64,000 nt of DNA from contig NZ_JAFBCV010000001.1 in assembly GCF_016907895.1 (NCBI RefSeq), forward strand, positions 124,001-188,000. Direction: 5' to 3'. Shown here in pieces: positions 7,460 through 16,198 of this stretch (positions are counted from its first letter, which is position 1; each line of letters opens with the position of its first letter). The notes below the pieces were generated by a model. That model saw only the letters and a program-made list of their open reading frames with translations. It did no database searches and was not told where the DNA came from. The stretch comes from Shouchella xiaoxiensis. GTDB lineage: Bacteria; Bacillota; Bacilli; Bacillales; Bacillaceae_D. A program made the position numbers and the translations under genes.

Positions 7460-8854
7460 ATGATGCAACAAGCTCAGAGAAAACAGTCGGAAGATTACTC
7501 GCCGACATTTATCGCCATGCTTGAGCGCATGTTTGATCGAATTCCAGTACCAGTTATTTTGTTGGAGAAAGACACGCGGATCGTCATGATAAACCGCATG
7601 TTTGCGGATTTCTTAGGTCGAACCAAAGACGAGATTATCGGTAAGCCTGTGCTTGAAGTCGATAAGATGAGCCGGTTTCCCGACGTGATTGAAACGAAAA
7701 CAGCTGAGATTGCCTGGAAACATACATTTGAGAATGGTCGAACGGCGCTTGTGCACCGCATTCCCGTTCTTGATGATAACAACGAGCTATTGTTTGGCTT
7801 TGGCTTATTGCTGTTTCAGGATATGGCCGAGTTCGAGCGACTCGTTCGTGAAAATCGTAAGCTAGAAGAAGAATTAAAGCAAGCAAAACAGCAGCTGCAG
7901 GCATTTCACGGTGCAAAGTATACATGGGGTAACGTCGCTGGTACAAGCAAGCCCATGCTCGATACGGTTACCCTGGCAAAAAAAGCAGCGAAAACTCACG
8001 CAACCGTTCTTATATTAGGTGAAAGCGGCACAGGAAAAGAGCTGTTCGCCCACTCAATACATAATGAAAGTGCGAGAGCGAAGGGGCCGTTTGTTAAAAT
8101 TAACTGCGGCGCAATTCCCGCTGACCTGTTGGAATCAGAATTATTTGGGTACGAGGGTGGTTCCTTTTCAGGCGCAAACCGCAAAGGCAAAATCGGCAAA
8201 TTTGAGCTTGCAAATGATGGCACGATCTTTTTAGATGAAATTGGCGAAATGCCCCTGGGAATGCAGGTGAAGCTCCTTCGTGTGCTGCAAGAAAAAGAAA
8301 TTGACCCTGTTGGCGGAACAATGTCAAAACCGATTAATGTGCGTGTGATCGCGGCAACGAATTTAGATCTATTTAAGCGAGTCGAGCAAGGTGCATTTCG
8401 CGAAGACCTGTACTACCGCCTCAACGTACTGACGCTGGAAATCCCTTCGTTACGGGATCGAGGCAAGGATGATTTGTATGTGTTGGCAAATCGCTTGTTG
8501 CAGACGCTGTCGGAGCGAGTGGAAAAACCAGTGCTGCAGCTTTCCGATGCTGCATGTCAAGTCATTGCTGATTACCATTGGCCGGGGAACGTACGCGAGT
8601 TGGAGAACGCCCTTGAGCGAGGGGCGATTTTAGCAGAAGGACCAGTGATCCAAGCGGAAGACTTACCGCGCCATATCAAAAGAGAAGCCGGGCACGGAAC
8701 GGATTTAAAAGAGCGCTTGGCGAATCAGGAAAAGAAGTGGATCCTTGAAGCACTAATTGAAGCAGGAGGAAACAAACAGCTGACCGCAGCGCGTTTGGGC
8801 ATTAGCCGTACAACGCTTTATGAGAAAATGGAAAAGCTAGCGATTAAAGTGTAA
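7460..8854 (+). CDS. sigma-54-dependent transcriptional activator (PAS-AAA-Fis), PHB locus
   Basis: 464 residues. An N-terminal PAS sensor domain (about 20-130) and a short coiled coil (130-150) precede the AAA+ domain: Walker A GESGTGKE 187-194, Walker [11 protein letters not shown] near 255, then the Fis-type helix-turn-helix ELTAARLGISRTTLYEKM-like end (about 435-460). The sigma-54-contacting loop reads GSFSGA (234-239) instead of GAFTGA. Proteins of this class use ATP to open sigma-54 promoters when a ligand is sensed. Such promoters precede both the SDR gene and the operon directly downstream. Its own gene carries a cre site rather than a -24/-12 promoter. The ligand is unknown; 3-hydroxybutyrate or a relative is the natural guess. 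Confidence 0.9.
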   Translation: MMQQAQRKQSEDYSPTFIAMLERMFDRIPVPVILLEKDTRIVMINRMFADFLGRTKDEIIGKPVLEVDKMSRFPDVIETKTAEIAWKHTFENGRTALVHRIPVLDDNNELLFGFGLLLFQDMAEFERLVRENRKLEEELKQAKQQLQAFHGAKYTWGNVAGTSKPMLDTVTLAKKAAKTHATVLILGESGTGKELFAHSIHNESARAKGPFVKINCGAIPADLLESELFGYEGGSFSGANRKGKIGKFELANDGTIFLDEIGEMPLGMQVKLLRVLQEKEIDPVGGTMSKPINVRVIAATNLDLFKRVEQGAFREDLYYRLNVLTLEIPSLRDRGKDDLYVLANRLLQTLSERVEKPVLQLSDAACQVIADYHWPGNVRELENALERGAILAEGPVIQAEDLPRHIKREAGHGTDLKERLANQEKKWILEALIEAGGNKQLTAARLGISRTTLYEKMEKLAIKV

Positions 8855-8894
8855 GGAAATCCGTACGCGAAAACGGCTTTCCTTACACTTTTTT
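8852..8894 (+). terminator. intrinsic terminator after the activator gene
   Basis: TAAGGAAATCCGT (8852-8864) pairs with ACGGCTTTCCTTA (8873-8885) with one mismatch, followed by CAC and six T. It insulates the sigma-54 operon from the activator transcript. Confidence 0.75.
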
Positions 8895-8926
8895 GCCGGA
8901 GATGACCGTTCAAACGTCGATTTGAG

Positions 8927-8944
8927 TTGGCATGGATTTTGCAA
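8927..8944 (+). promoter_or_regulatory. sigma-54 promoter of the PHB uptake/degradation operon
   Basis: TTGGCATGGATTTTGCAA, with GG (8929-8930) and GC (8941-8942) 10 bases apart. It is nearly identical to the sigma-54 sites at 7403, 39156, 39198 and 42355. It begins the five-gene operon 8970-14998 and rules out a start codon at 8922. Confidence 0.85.
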
Positions 8945-8969
8945 CAGTTATAGAAAAGGGGGAATTTCA

Positions 8970-9392
8970 TTGAATGACAAAATTGTTGCGCTGTTATTTG
9001 GGACTTCTACATTAATGCTTATCGCACTTTTGTTTAATCTTGTTTGGCTTTACGCGGCTTCTTTTCCGATCGTCTTGTTTGCGTGGATGTTTTTGGGGGC
9101 GATAAAGAACGGAAAAATTGGAAGCGGTTACATGTTTTCGCTTCTTTCAACACTCGTCATCTGGCTAACCGGCTTCTTAACGATGGTTTATTTGGATGAT
9201 ACGGTGATTCCAACGACTTATATCCTTGGATTTCCAATCCACACATTTGTGATGGTCTATATTGTTTGGCTCCTGCCGTTTTTCTCTGGTTCGCTCTTGT
9301 ATGGATTGTTTTTTGAGAAGGACGGAATGAATCTGCAGGAGTGGAACCAGTTGAAAGACGAGTTTAACCATAGAGGAGGAAAAGCATCATGA
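8970..9392 (+). CDS. small membrane protein partnered with the SSS symporter
   Basis: 140 residues with about four hydrophobic segments. The TTG at 8970 is the start because AAAGGGGG lies about 7 bases upstream and the longer frame would overlap the -24/-12 promoter. It overlaps the symporter gene by 4 bases (ATGA), so the two are translationally coupled. Small membrane proteins encoded just before SSS-family permeases are common (for example the YhdT-PanF pairing) and may be accessory subunits. That role is inferred from position. Confidence 0.75.
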   Translation: MNDKIVALLFGTSTLMLIALLFNLVWLYAASFPIVLFAWMFLGAIKNGKIGSGYMFSLLSTLVIWLTGFLTMVYLDDTVIPTTYILGFPIHTFVMVYIVWLLPFFSGSLLYGLFFEKDGMNLQEWNQLKDEFNHRGGKAS

Positions 9393-10876
9393 CGACGATT
9401 GTTGTTATTATCCTCTTGTATTTACTTGTCGTGTTTGGCATTGGTTATTGGTCGATGACTAGAACAAAAACGTCGGCGGATTTCTTTATTGCTGGTAAAA
9501 GCCTTGGCTTGTTTGTTTCGGCGATTGCCATTTTTGCTACATCGTTAAGTGGGTTCTTGTTTATTGGTGGTCCTGGGTTAACGTATCAGCTCGGTATGGG
9601 TGCGCTCTGGTTTACCTTCCCAACCACAATTTCATTTGCGATGGCTTACTATATTCTTGGAAAACGGATGCGCTTGTTGACGGAAGCGACCGGTGCGATG
9701 ACTGTCGCTGATGCGGTTTATCATCGTTACAACAGCCGAGTAGCAAGCGGACTGACTGGCGTGGCAACTTTGGTTGGGATCGTCGTTTTTCTTGGTACGC
9801 AGGTGCTTGCTTTAGGGACAATTATCGCTTTTATCTTTAATATTTCCGTTTCACTTGGTGTTGTAATTGGCATGCTTGTTATCGCGCTGTATTCAGCAGC
9901 TGGGGGCATTATGGCTGGGACGTATACGAGCGTGTTCCAAGGAGCGATTATGGCACTGGCATCGATTGTAATATTTGTGATTTCTCTGCGTGTTGGCGAC
10001 GGACTTGTCAATATCCAGCAAACGATTGCGGAAACGCCATTTGCTAATATGGGTGAAATCATGCCTGAGTTTATCGGACCGTGGGGACTTGCCGCACCGA
10101 TCCTGGCGATGAGCTGGTTTTTTGCTTTATCAATTGGAATTGTGGGGCAGCCCCATGTTGTAACAAGACTTTATATGATTCAAGACATTACGAAGCTGAA
10201 GTGGGGACCGGCGCTTGCTGCTGTACCTGCTGTACTCGGCGGATTGCTCTTAATTGGCGTGGGGCTCGTGATGCGCTACTTAGTTATGACAGGCGAAATT
10301 GCCCCGTTAGCCAATCCTGACGATGCGATTCTTGTGTTTTTAGCTGAATTCACACCGCCATTGCTTGCTGGGCTTGTGTTTGCTGGTGTTGCTTCGGCGA
10401 TTATGTCGACCTGTGATTCCTTTATTAATATTGCTTCGGCTGCGGTCGTGCGTGATTTACCGTTTGCTTTTGGAAAGACCTTATCTGATCGAAAACAGCT
10501 TGTTTACGGAAGAGTTGCTGTTGTAGCGATTTCTGTAATTACGGTGCTGGCCGTTTTAAACCTTGGTGATCAAGGAATTGCCTTGCTTGGTGCAGTCGGT
10601 TGGGGAACGTTTGCTGCCGCGCTTGCTCCGGTACTTGGGATCGGACTGAACTGGAAAAAAGCAACGAAGGAAGGCGCGATTGCCTCCATTCTTGTTGGGC
10701 TCTGTTTAAGTATTGCGATTGAAGTACTCGCACGTCTAGGAATTTACTCGTTGCCGCATGGCATCTACACCGGAGCGATTGCGATGATTGTTTCAATTCT
10801 TGTCTTTATCGGTGTGTCTTTTGTCACAAAACCAGAACCACTTTCAGAAAAAATAGAGAAAGTAATGGATGCGTAG
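9389..10876 (+). CDS. sodium:solute symporter (SSS family), probable 3-hydroxybutyrate or short-chain acid importer
   Basis: 495 residues with about 13 transmembrane helices and SSS-family features: YWSMTRTKTSADFFIAGKSL near the N-terminus, ATSLSGFLFIGGPG, SAAGGIMAGTYTSVFQGAIM and ASAIMSTCDSFINIASAAVV. SSS proteins import solutes with sodium, which suits an alkaliphile-like organism. It is second in the sigma-54 operon that ends with a secreted PHB depolymerase, so the expected cargo is the depolymerase product, 3-hydroxybutyrate or its oligomers. The GntP permease of locus 2 is broken, so this may be the main importer. Family certain, substrate inferred. Confidence 0.85.
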   Translation: MTTIVVIILLYLLVVFGIGYWSMTRTKTSADFFIAGKSLGLFVSAIAIFATSLSGFLFIGGPGLTYQLGMGALWFTFPTTISFAMAYYILGKRMRLLTEATGAMTVADAVYHRYNSRVASGLTGVATLVGIVVFLGTQVLALGTIIAFIFNISVSLGVVIGMLVIALYSAAGGIMAGTYTSVFQGAIMALASIVIFVISLRVGDGLVNIQQTIAETPFANMGEIMPEFIGPWGLAAPILAMSWFFALSIGIVGQPHVVTRLYMIQDITKLKWGPALAAVPAVLGGLLLIGVGLVMRYLVMTGEIAPLANPDDAILVFLAEFTPPLLAGLVFAGVASAIMSTCDSFINIASAAVVRDLPFAFGKTLSDRKQLVYGRVAVVAISVITVLAVLNLGDQGIALLGAVGWGTFAAALAPVLGIGLNWKKATKEGAIASILVGLCLSIAIEVLARLGIYSLPHGIYTGAIAMIVSILVFIGVSFVTKPEPLSEKIEKVMDA

Positions 10877-10888
10877 GAGGCGTTTTTT

Positions 10889-11923
10889 ATGAGTGTGAGA
10901 GTAGGAATTGCCGGACTTGGCGTCTATATTCCTGAGACGGTGATGAGCGCAAGGGAACTGGCGGGTCGTACAAACGGCCAGTGGACAGAGGAGGCGGTCA
11001 GAAACAAGCTGGGGATTGAGCAAAAGACGATTCCTGGTGAAAAGGATGGAACGCAAGAAATGGCGGTATGGGCTGCAAAAGAAGCGCTGCAAGATGGAAA
11101 AATAGAAGCAGCTGAAATTGATTTGATTCTTTGCATTGGCGAAGAGTGGAAAGAGTATCCACTGACAACATCTGCGATTTATATTCAGGAACAGATTGGT
11201 GCAAGTAGAGCTTGGGGCATTGATGTGCAACAACGATGCTGCTCATGTATTTCTGCATTGAAAATGGCAAAAACGATGATGGTCGGTGACGAGGAGCTGC
11301 AGACCATTCTTATCGTTGGCGGGTACCGCAATGGTGATTTAGTTGATTACGCCGATCCAACTTCGTCGATGTTGTACAACTTGAGCGCAGGCGCAGGGGC
11401 AATTCTGATTAAGCGAGATCATCCTTTTAATGAACTACTTGAATCTGATGTGATGACCGATGGTTCAATGGCACGGGACGCCGGGGTCGAAGTCGGCGGG
11501 ACAGTACATCCAATTAATGAGTCGAACTTTATGTTAGCGCACCAGTCGTTAAAGTTACTAAACCCAGACCATATGAAGACACGCTTAAACGCGGTCTCGA
11601 TGGATAACTGGTTTCGCTGCATGAATCGAGCGTTCGAAAAGTCAGATGTTTCGATGGAAGAGCTTGATTATTTAGCCATTTTGCATATGAAACCTTCGAT
11701 GCATAGGGTGATGCTTGAGCGCCTTCAGCTTGATGAACAACAGACAACGTACTTAAGCGAGTACGGGCATATGGGACAGGTCGATCAAATCTTGTCCCTC
11801 GTGCTTGGATTGCGTGAAGGCAAGATTCACGATGGGTCAGTCATTGCACTTGTTGCCGCAGGCATTGGTTATGCCTGGGCTGCGAGCGTTGTCCGCTGGG
11901 GACCTGTAAAGGAGGCTGGATGA
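10889..11923 (+). CDS. KAS III (FabH)-superfamily enzyme in the PHB operon
   Basis: 344 residues with the thiolase/KAS III fold. Opening GIAGLGVYIPETVMSARELA, nucleophile region DVQQRCCSCISALKMA (Cys117 aligns with the FabH cysteine), and a His at 266 (AILHMKP) in place of the FabH HQAN His. The FabH GN motif is replaced by YGHMGQVDQ, so the Asn of the Cys-His-Asn triad appears to be His (294). It overlaps the CoA-transferase gene by 4 bases. FabH itself condenses acyl-CoA with malonyl-ACP. In a degradative operon this copy may instead act as a thiolase-like or acyl-transfer enzyme on short 3-oxoacyl thioesters. Activity unproven. Confidence 0.8.
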   Translation: MSVRVGIAGLGVYIPETVMSARELAGRTNGQWTEEAVRNKLGIEQKTIPGEKDGTQEMAVWAAKEALQDGKIEAAEIDLILCIGEEWKEYPLTTSAIYIQEQIGASRAWGIDVQQRCCSCISALKMAKTMMVGDEELQTILIVGGYRNGDLVDYADPTSSMLYNLSAGAGAILIKRDHPFNELLESDVMTDGSMARDAGVEVGGTVHPINESNFMLAHQSLKLLNPDHMKTRLNAVSMDNWFRCMNRAFEKSDVSMEELDYLAILHMKPSMHRVMLERLQLDEQQTTYLSEYGHMGQVDQILSLVLGLREGKIHDGSVIALVAAGIGYAWAASVVRWGPVKEAG

Positions 11924-13257
11924 TGCAAGAAGCAGTGACTCATTCCCAACTAACGTATCAGGAAAAACTGCTTTCTTTTGCGGACGCCGTTAAGCTGGTT
12001 AAAACAGGTGATCACATTGTCTCAGCAATGGCTGCGGCTGAACCAACTGGACTGTTATCTCATCTTCATCATGCATCAGCACAGGCAACCAATGTAACGG
12101 TATCAACCTGTTTACCGATGCTTGATTATGCCTATTTTACCGATCAGAACTATCTGAACCATTTTCAAATGGAAGGGTGGTTTTATACGCCGACAATCAG
12201 ACGAATGCAAGATGTTGGCAACGTTTCGTTTATACCCAACCATCTTCATTTTGCCGGAACAAAGCGGCTTCACCATCGCCATGTTAACGTTTTTGTTGGC
12301 AGTGCATCGACGATGGATGAGCATGGGTATCTTTCATTGTCGCTAAGCGCTACGTATGAACGGGAAGTGATGGCGAATGCTGATCTTGTCATTCTTGAAG
12401 TCAATCCAAACATGCCGCGGACGTTTGGCGACACAATCGTCCATATTCGTGAAGTGGATTATCTTGTCGAGCATGATGCCCCGATCCCTCAGTTTCCATC
12501 GCCTGAGCCAAATGAACGGGATCAGAAAATCGGCGCATTTATTGCCGAGGAAATTGAGGATGGTTCGACGATTCAGCTTGGAATAGGCGGCATCCCCAAT
12601 GCGGTCGCCTCTGAACTGTTGGGAAAAAAAGACCTTGGTGTCCATACGGAAATGTTGACGGATGGAATGGTTGATTTAGTTGAAGCGGGTGTAATTACTG
12701 GTGGGAAAAAAACGCTCGTTCCAAACCGGCTCGTGGCGACGTTTGCCCTTGGTACCGACAAGCTTTACCGTTTTCTGCATAACAATCCTGGTGTACAGAT
12801 GATGAAAGGGACGTGGGTCAATGATCCTTATGTGATTGGCCAGAATGAAAAAATGGTGTCTATTAACACGACGCTTGAAATCGATTTAACCGGGCAGTGT
12901 AGCTCAGAATCAATTGGACACAGGCAATACAGCGGTACAGGCGGCCAGGCCGATACGGCGATTGGCGCTCAGCTATCGCCTGGTGGAAAATCGTTTATTG
13001 CCCTGTACTCGACGGCGATGGTTATGAACCAAGAGACTGGTCAAAGAGAGCGTAAATCAAAAATTGTCCCTGCGCTGCTTGAAGGAGCGGCCGTAACGCT
13101 CTCACGTAATGATGTTGATTATGTCGTGACGGAGTATGGAGCGGTTTGCCTACGCGGAACGTCCGTGCGCGAACGGGTTGAACGACTCATTTCAATTGCT
13201 CATCCTGATTTCAGAGAACAGCTGCGGGAAGAAGCAGAAAAAAGAGGGATTCGCTAA
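11920..13257 (+). CDS. acetyl-CoA hydrolase/4-hydroxybutyrate-type CoA-transferase
   Basis: 445 residues, the length of class I CoA-transferases of the acetyl-CoA hydrolase/4-hydroxybutyrate CoA-transferase group. It has QLGIGGIPNAVASELLG near residue 217, a GSGGQADT-like loop (YSGTGGQADTAIGA near 340) and VTEYGAVCLRG near 405. Such enzymes move CoA from acetyl-CoA to a carboxylate through a glutamyl-CoA intermediate. In this operon it probably activates imported hydroxy or keto acid. It starts 4 bases before the KAS III-like stop and is followed 13 bases later by the depolymerase gene. Family certain; substrate inferred. Confidence 0.85.
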   Translation: MMQEAVTHSQLTYQEKLLSFADAVKLVKTGDHIVSAMAAAEPTGLLSHLHHASAQATNVTVSTCLPMLDYAYFTDQNYLNHFQMEGWFYTPTIRRMQDVGNVSFIPNHLHFAGTKRLHHRHVNVFVGSASTMDEHGYLSLSLSATYEREVMANADLVILEVNPNMPRTFGDTIVHIREVDYLVEHDAPIPQFPSPEPNERDQKIGAFIAEEIEDGSTIQLGIGGIPNAVASELLGKKDLGVHTEMLTDGMVDLVEAGVITGGKKTLVPNRLVATFALGTDKLYRFLHNNPGVQMMKGTWVNDPYVIGQNEKMVSINTTLEIDLTGQCSSESIGHRQYSGTGGQADTAIGAQLSPGGKSFIALYSTAMVMNQETGQRERKSKIVPALLEGAAVTLSRNDVDYVVTEYGAVCLRGTSVRERVERLISIAHPDFREQLREEAEKRGIR

Positions 13258-13270
13258 GGAGGAAACATAA

Positions 13271-14998
13271 ATGGCTCGAGTGCTCGCAAGTATGATGATG
13301 TTGCTCGTTTTATTGTTTATTCCACAAATTGCAGAGGCTGGTACAACGGAATCCGGATCGTTCGGAGGAAAAAGCTACAAGCTTTATACACCGGATTCAA
13401 TCGTGAACGAGCAAAACAAACCGCTTGTGGTCATGCTGCACGGGTGCACGCAAGATGCGACTCAGTTTGCCGCAGGAACACAAATGAATGCTGTGGCTGA
13501 CCGTGAAGGGTTTCGGGTGCTCTATCCGGAACAAAGTAGTTCTGCCGACATTCAACGTTGTTGGAAATGGTTTGAGTCAGCTCATCAAGCAAGAGGTCGA
13601 GGTGAACCAGCCGTGCTCGCTGGCCTTGTTGAGCAGGTAATTAGCCAAAAAGCGGTTAATCGAGATCAAGTCTATGTCGGTGGACTTTCAGCAGGCGGGG
13701 CGATGGCCGGTGTGATGGGCGCAACGTATCCTGATTTATTCAAAGGCATTGGTATCGCTTCAGGCTTAGAGTATAAAGCCGGTACAACGCAGCTGGAAGC
13801 ACTGACGGCGATGCAGAGCGGAGGACCGGACCCGGCAAGGCAAGGGCGGTTGGCCTTTGAAGCGATGGGAAGCTATGCCCAAGTTGTGCCAACGATCGTC
13901 TTTCACGGCACCGCTGATTACACGGTAAACGTCATTAATGGCAATCAAGCTCTAAGCCAGTGGGCAAAAACCAACGACCTCGTTTTAGGTGGTAAAGGCG
14001 TGATCACCGATCGAGCAAGTGAGCGCTTTGACCGCCAAGTTCCAGGCGGTAGAGCGTACACAGAGAAAGTGTACACGAATCAAGAAACGAACAAAGAAGT
14101 TTTGCGAAAGATTTTGGTAACCGGTATGGGGCATGCTTGGTCAGGTGGAAGTACGCAAGGAACCTACACCGATCCAAACGGACCGAATGCAAGTGAGATG
14201 ATGTGGGCTTTCTTTTCCCAGGACGAAGGCACCCCAGAACCTGAACCAGATGCACCAACGGTAACGGCGAATCCTGCCGGTGGATCGTTTGTTGATCGAG
14301 TGACGGTTGCGCTAACAAGCACACATTCCGCTGACATACGCTGTACGATTGATGGAAGTCAACCAACAAGTGCTTCACCACTCTATTCAACGCCTTTTAC
14401 TTTTGACCAAACAACGACGCTGAAATGTATCGGCATCTCAAGTGAGGGGATCGAGGGCACTGTGATGACAGAAGTCTATCAAGTTCGCAGCGGTGAGGGC
14501 GGTGAAGAGCAGTCAATTGAACTGGACCGAACCCATTCAGGTTTTATTGGCAGGCTCGCCGCTGACGGCATCGGTGGGGACTTAAAAGTCGGTGATAAAG
14601 GCATGTATAATACTGACACGTATCGGACGATTGTCTCTTTTTCAGTCGCAGATATAACGGCTTCGAATTCCAGTTCAACAGCGATATTGAGACTGCCGGT
14701 TGCCTCACAACAAGGGACCATTTCCGCTCTTGTTGTTGATGCCGCACCTGGCTACTTTGGCAGCTCCCTTCAGCTAGAACGAAACGATTTTAATGCCCGC
14801 GCTGCTCTTCCAGCCATAAACAGAGCTACTTTTTCAGCGAATACGTCCTATGTTGAATTTACGCTCTCGGCAGCGGCCCTCGAAGCGATTAAACAGGAAT
14901 CAACGATCCAGTTTCGCATTCAGGCAACAACCACTGCCGGTTTTCCTGCAAATCTCGTGCAGTTTACGGGCGGAGGACCGACGCTTATTTTGAAATAA
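13271..14998 (+). CDS. secreted poly(3-hydroxybutyrate) depolymerase, multidomain
   Basis: 575 residues. A signal peptide (1-23, cleavage after AEA) is followed by an esterase domain of the extracellular PHB depolymerase family (about 24-316): oxyanion region MLHGCT 55-60, nucleophile GLSAG with Ser140, Asp216 in FHGTADYTV, and His288 in GMGHAW. A PEPEPD linker (322-327) leads to a chitobiase/Fn3-like domain (about 329-405), then a C-terminal beta-rich domain (415-575) resembling DNRLRE-type modules, presumably for polymer binding. The enzyme cleaves PHB outside the cell to oligomers and monomer. It is the last gene of the sigma-54 operon, 13 bases after the CoA-transferase, with AAGGAGGAAA as ribosome binding site. 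A related esterase substrate is possible but the operon supports PHB. Confidence 0.88.
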   Translation: MARVLASMMMLLVLLFIPQIAEAGTTESGSFGGKSYKLYTPDSIVNEQNKPLVVMLHGCTQDATQFAAGTQMNAVADREGFRVLYPEQSSSADIQRCWKWFESAHQARGRGEPAVLAGLVEQVISQKAVNRDQVYVGGLSAGGAMAGVMGATYPDLFKGIGIASGLEYKAGTTQLEALTAMQSGGPDPARQGRLAFEAMGSYAQVVPTIVFHGTADYTVNVINGNQALSQWAKTNDLVLGGKGVITDRASERFDRQVPGGRAYTEKVYTNQETNKEVLRKILVTGMGHAWSGGSTQGTYTDPNGPNASEMMWAFFSQDEGTPEPEPDAPTVTANPAGGSFVDRVTVALTSTHSADIRCTIDGSQPTSASPLYSTPFTFDQTTTLKCIGISSEGIEGTVMTEVYQVRSGEGGEEQSIELDRTHSGFIGRLAADGIGGDLKVGDKGMYNTDTYRTIVSFSVADITASNSSSTAILRLPVASQQGTISALVVDAAPGYFGSSLQLERNDFNARAALPAINRATFSANTSYVEFTLSAAALEAIKQESTIQFRIQATTTAGFPANLVQFTGGGPTLILK

Positions 14999-15004
14999 AA
15001 GAGA

Positions 15005-15032
15005 AAGCAACCAGCGAGGCTGGTTGCTTTTT
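15005..15032 (+). terminator. intrinsic terminator ending the PHB operon
   Basis: AAGCAACCAGC (15005-15015), loop GAG, GCTGGTTGCTT (15019-15029), then T. It lies directly after the depolymerase stop codon. Confidence 0.85.
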
Positions 15033-15232
15033 GTTTGTTGTGGATTAATGAAAGAGTGAGTTATAGATAATTTAATTTGTTTGCATCTGTTCACGGGAAT
15101 GGAGTAGCCACAAGAACAGCAACGTATGATGTCGAAAAAGAAATGATAATGTTTAGCACGAATGGTTATTAATTATCAGAGATCTACTCCCATAAAAAAA
15201 ACTTAAACAGCTAAGTTCATTACTAAAGATGA

Positions 15233-15276
15233 GAAAGGAAGAAGCGCTCAGACATCGTCTCGCGCTTCTTCCTTTC
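15233..15276 (-). terminator. long hairpin at the 3' end of the GNAT gene
   Basis: GAAAGGAAGAAGCGC (15233-15247) pairs perfectly with GCGCTTCTTCCTTTC (15262-15276), ending right at the acetyltransferase stop codon. There is no clean T-run on the reverse strand, so it may be a weak terminator or an RNA-stabilising structure. Confidence 0.5.
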
Positions 15277-15810
15277 TTATGACAAAAATGCTTCTGAGTA
15301 GTGTACGACACCTTTTATGTTTTTAAGGGAGTTCGGCGTTAATTCAAGCGCCATAAATGCCTCATCAGGAACTTCAAATGGAGCTTGGATCGTCCATAGG
15401 CTTGCTGGTTTAAAACCAAACTTAGGATAGTAATCTTTGTGTCCCAATATAATGACTGAATCGTAATCAAGCTCTTTCGCTCGCTTTAAGGCGGCGTGGA
15501 TTAATTTACTTCCGATTCCTTTACCTTGGTACTCAGGTGCAACCGAAACAGGTGCAAGCGCTAGAGAATCGGCTTCATTAGTACCGTCACTAATTTTTAT
15601 TTTAGACAATAAAATATGACCGACAATTTCCTCAGTTTGAGTTAAGGCGACAAGTGAAAGCTGAGGAACGAAGGCTTCTGATTTCCTAATCTTATGAACT
15701 AGAAAATGTTCTTGCTGGTCGCTTTGTTCTTCATTTTGAAAGGCTTGTTTAATGAGGCTCTCGGTATAATTATAGTCAGATTGAACTTCTGGTCTAATCG
15801 TAATGTTCAT
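15277..15810 (-). CDS. GNAT N-acetyltransferase (YhbS-like)
   Basis: 177 residues from the ATG at 15810, which follows AAAAAGGAGAATTCAA; the upstream in-frame ATG at 15834 has no ribosome binding site. It opens with ITIRPEVQSDY and has the acetyl-CoA loop VAPEYQGKGIGSKLIH near residue 95, then DYYPKFGFKPA, the pattern of the YhbS-type subgroup. The substrate is unknown. It is a single gene. Confidence 0.8.
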   Translation of the reverse strand: MNITIRPEVQSDYNYTESLIKQAFQNEEQSDQQEHFLVHKIRKSEAFVPQLSLVALTQTEEIVGHILLSKIKISDGTNEADSLALAPVSVAPEYQGKGIGSKLIHAALKRAKELDYDSVIILGHKDYYPKFGFKPASLWTIQAPFEVPDEAFMALELTPNSLKNIKGVVHYSEAFLS

Positions 15811-16198
15811 TTGAATTCTCCTTTTTTGTTCCAACATCTATACAAAACAAATACATGTTTCCTCCATAATAATCGAAGAAAACGTAATCTCTAATTAAAA
15901 ATGCCATGTAATCGTTATAAACTCAATTGATTTGCACCCTTTATATTCGATAAGAACTAGGTAGCTTGCCCATAGATAAGGTTTGCCTCTAGCAGAATTG
16001 CCATCACGTGTTTATCAATTTGTTTACTACAATTATTACCCAAGTAAAAGTTAACAATCTTCTGTTTGAACGAAACGAGTTCATTTCAATCATTTTTGGG
16101 AAACCGATACATGTTGAAGAGCTAATGCCAATTTGCATTGTTTAACACCAATGCAAATGAGGAATAGAGCCATGAAGATAAAAGGAGGATGTTTATCT
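15811..16198. other. intergenic region with an inverted repeat before yfmJ
   Basis: About 390 bases without a gene. The notable element is ATTTGCATTG (16131-16140), an 8-base loop, and CAATGCAAAT (16149-16158), a perfect 10-bp inverted repeat 25-30 bases before the yfmJ ribosome binding site. Its position suggests an operator or a leader hairpin. I found no convincing sigma-A promoter pair here. Confidence 0.45.

Noticed and set aside
8922-8969. Extending the small membrane protein to the GTG/ATG-like start at 8922
   Set aside because: This stretch contains the -24/-12 promoter (8927-8944), so it lies upstream of the transcription start; TTG 8970 has a proper ribosome binding site.
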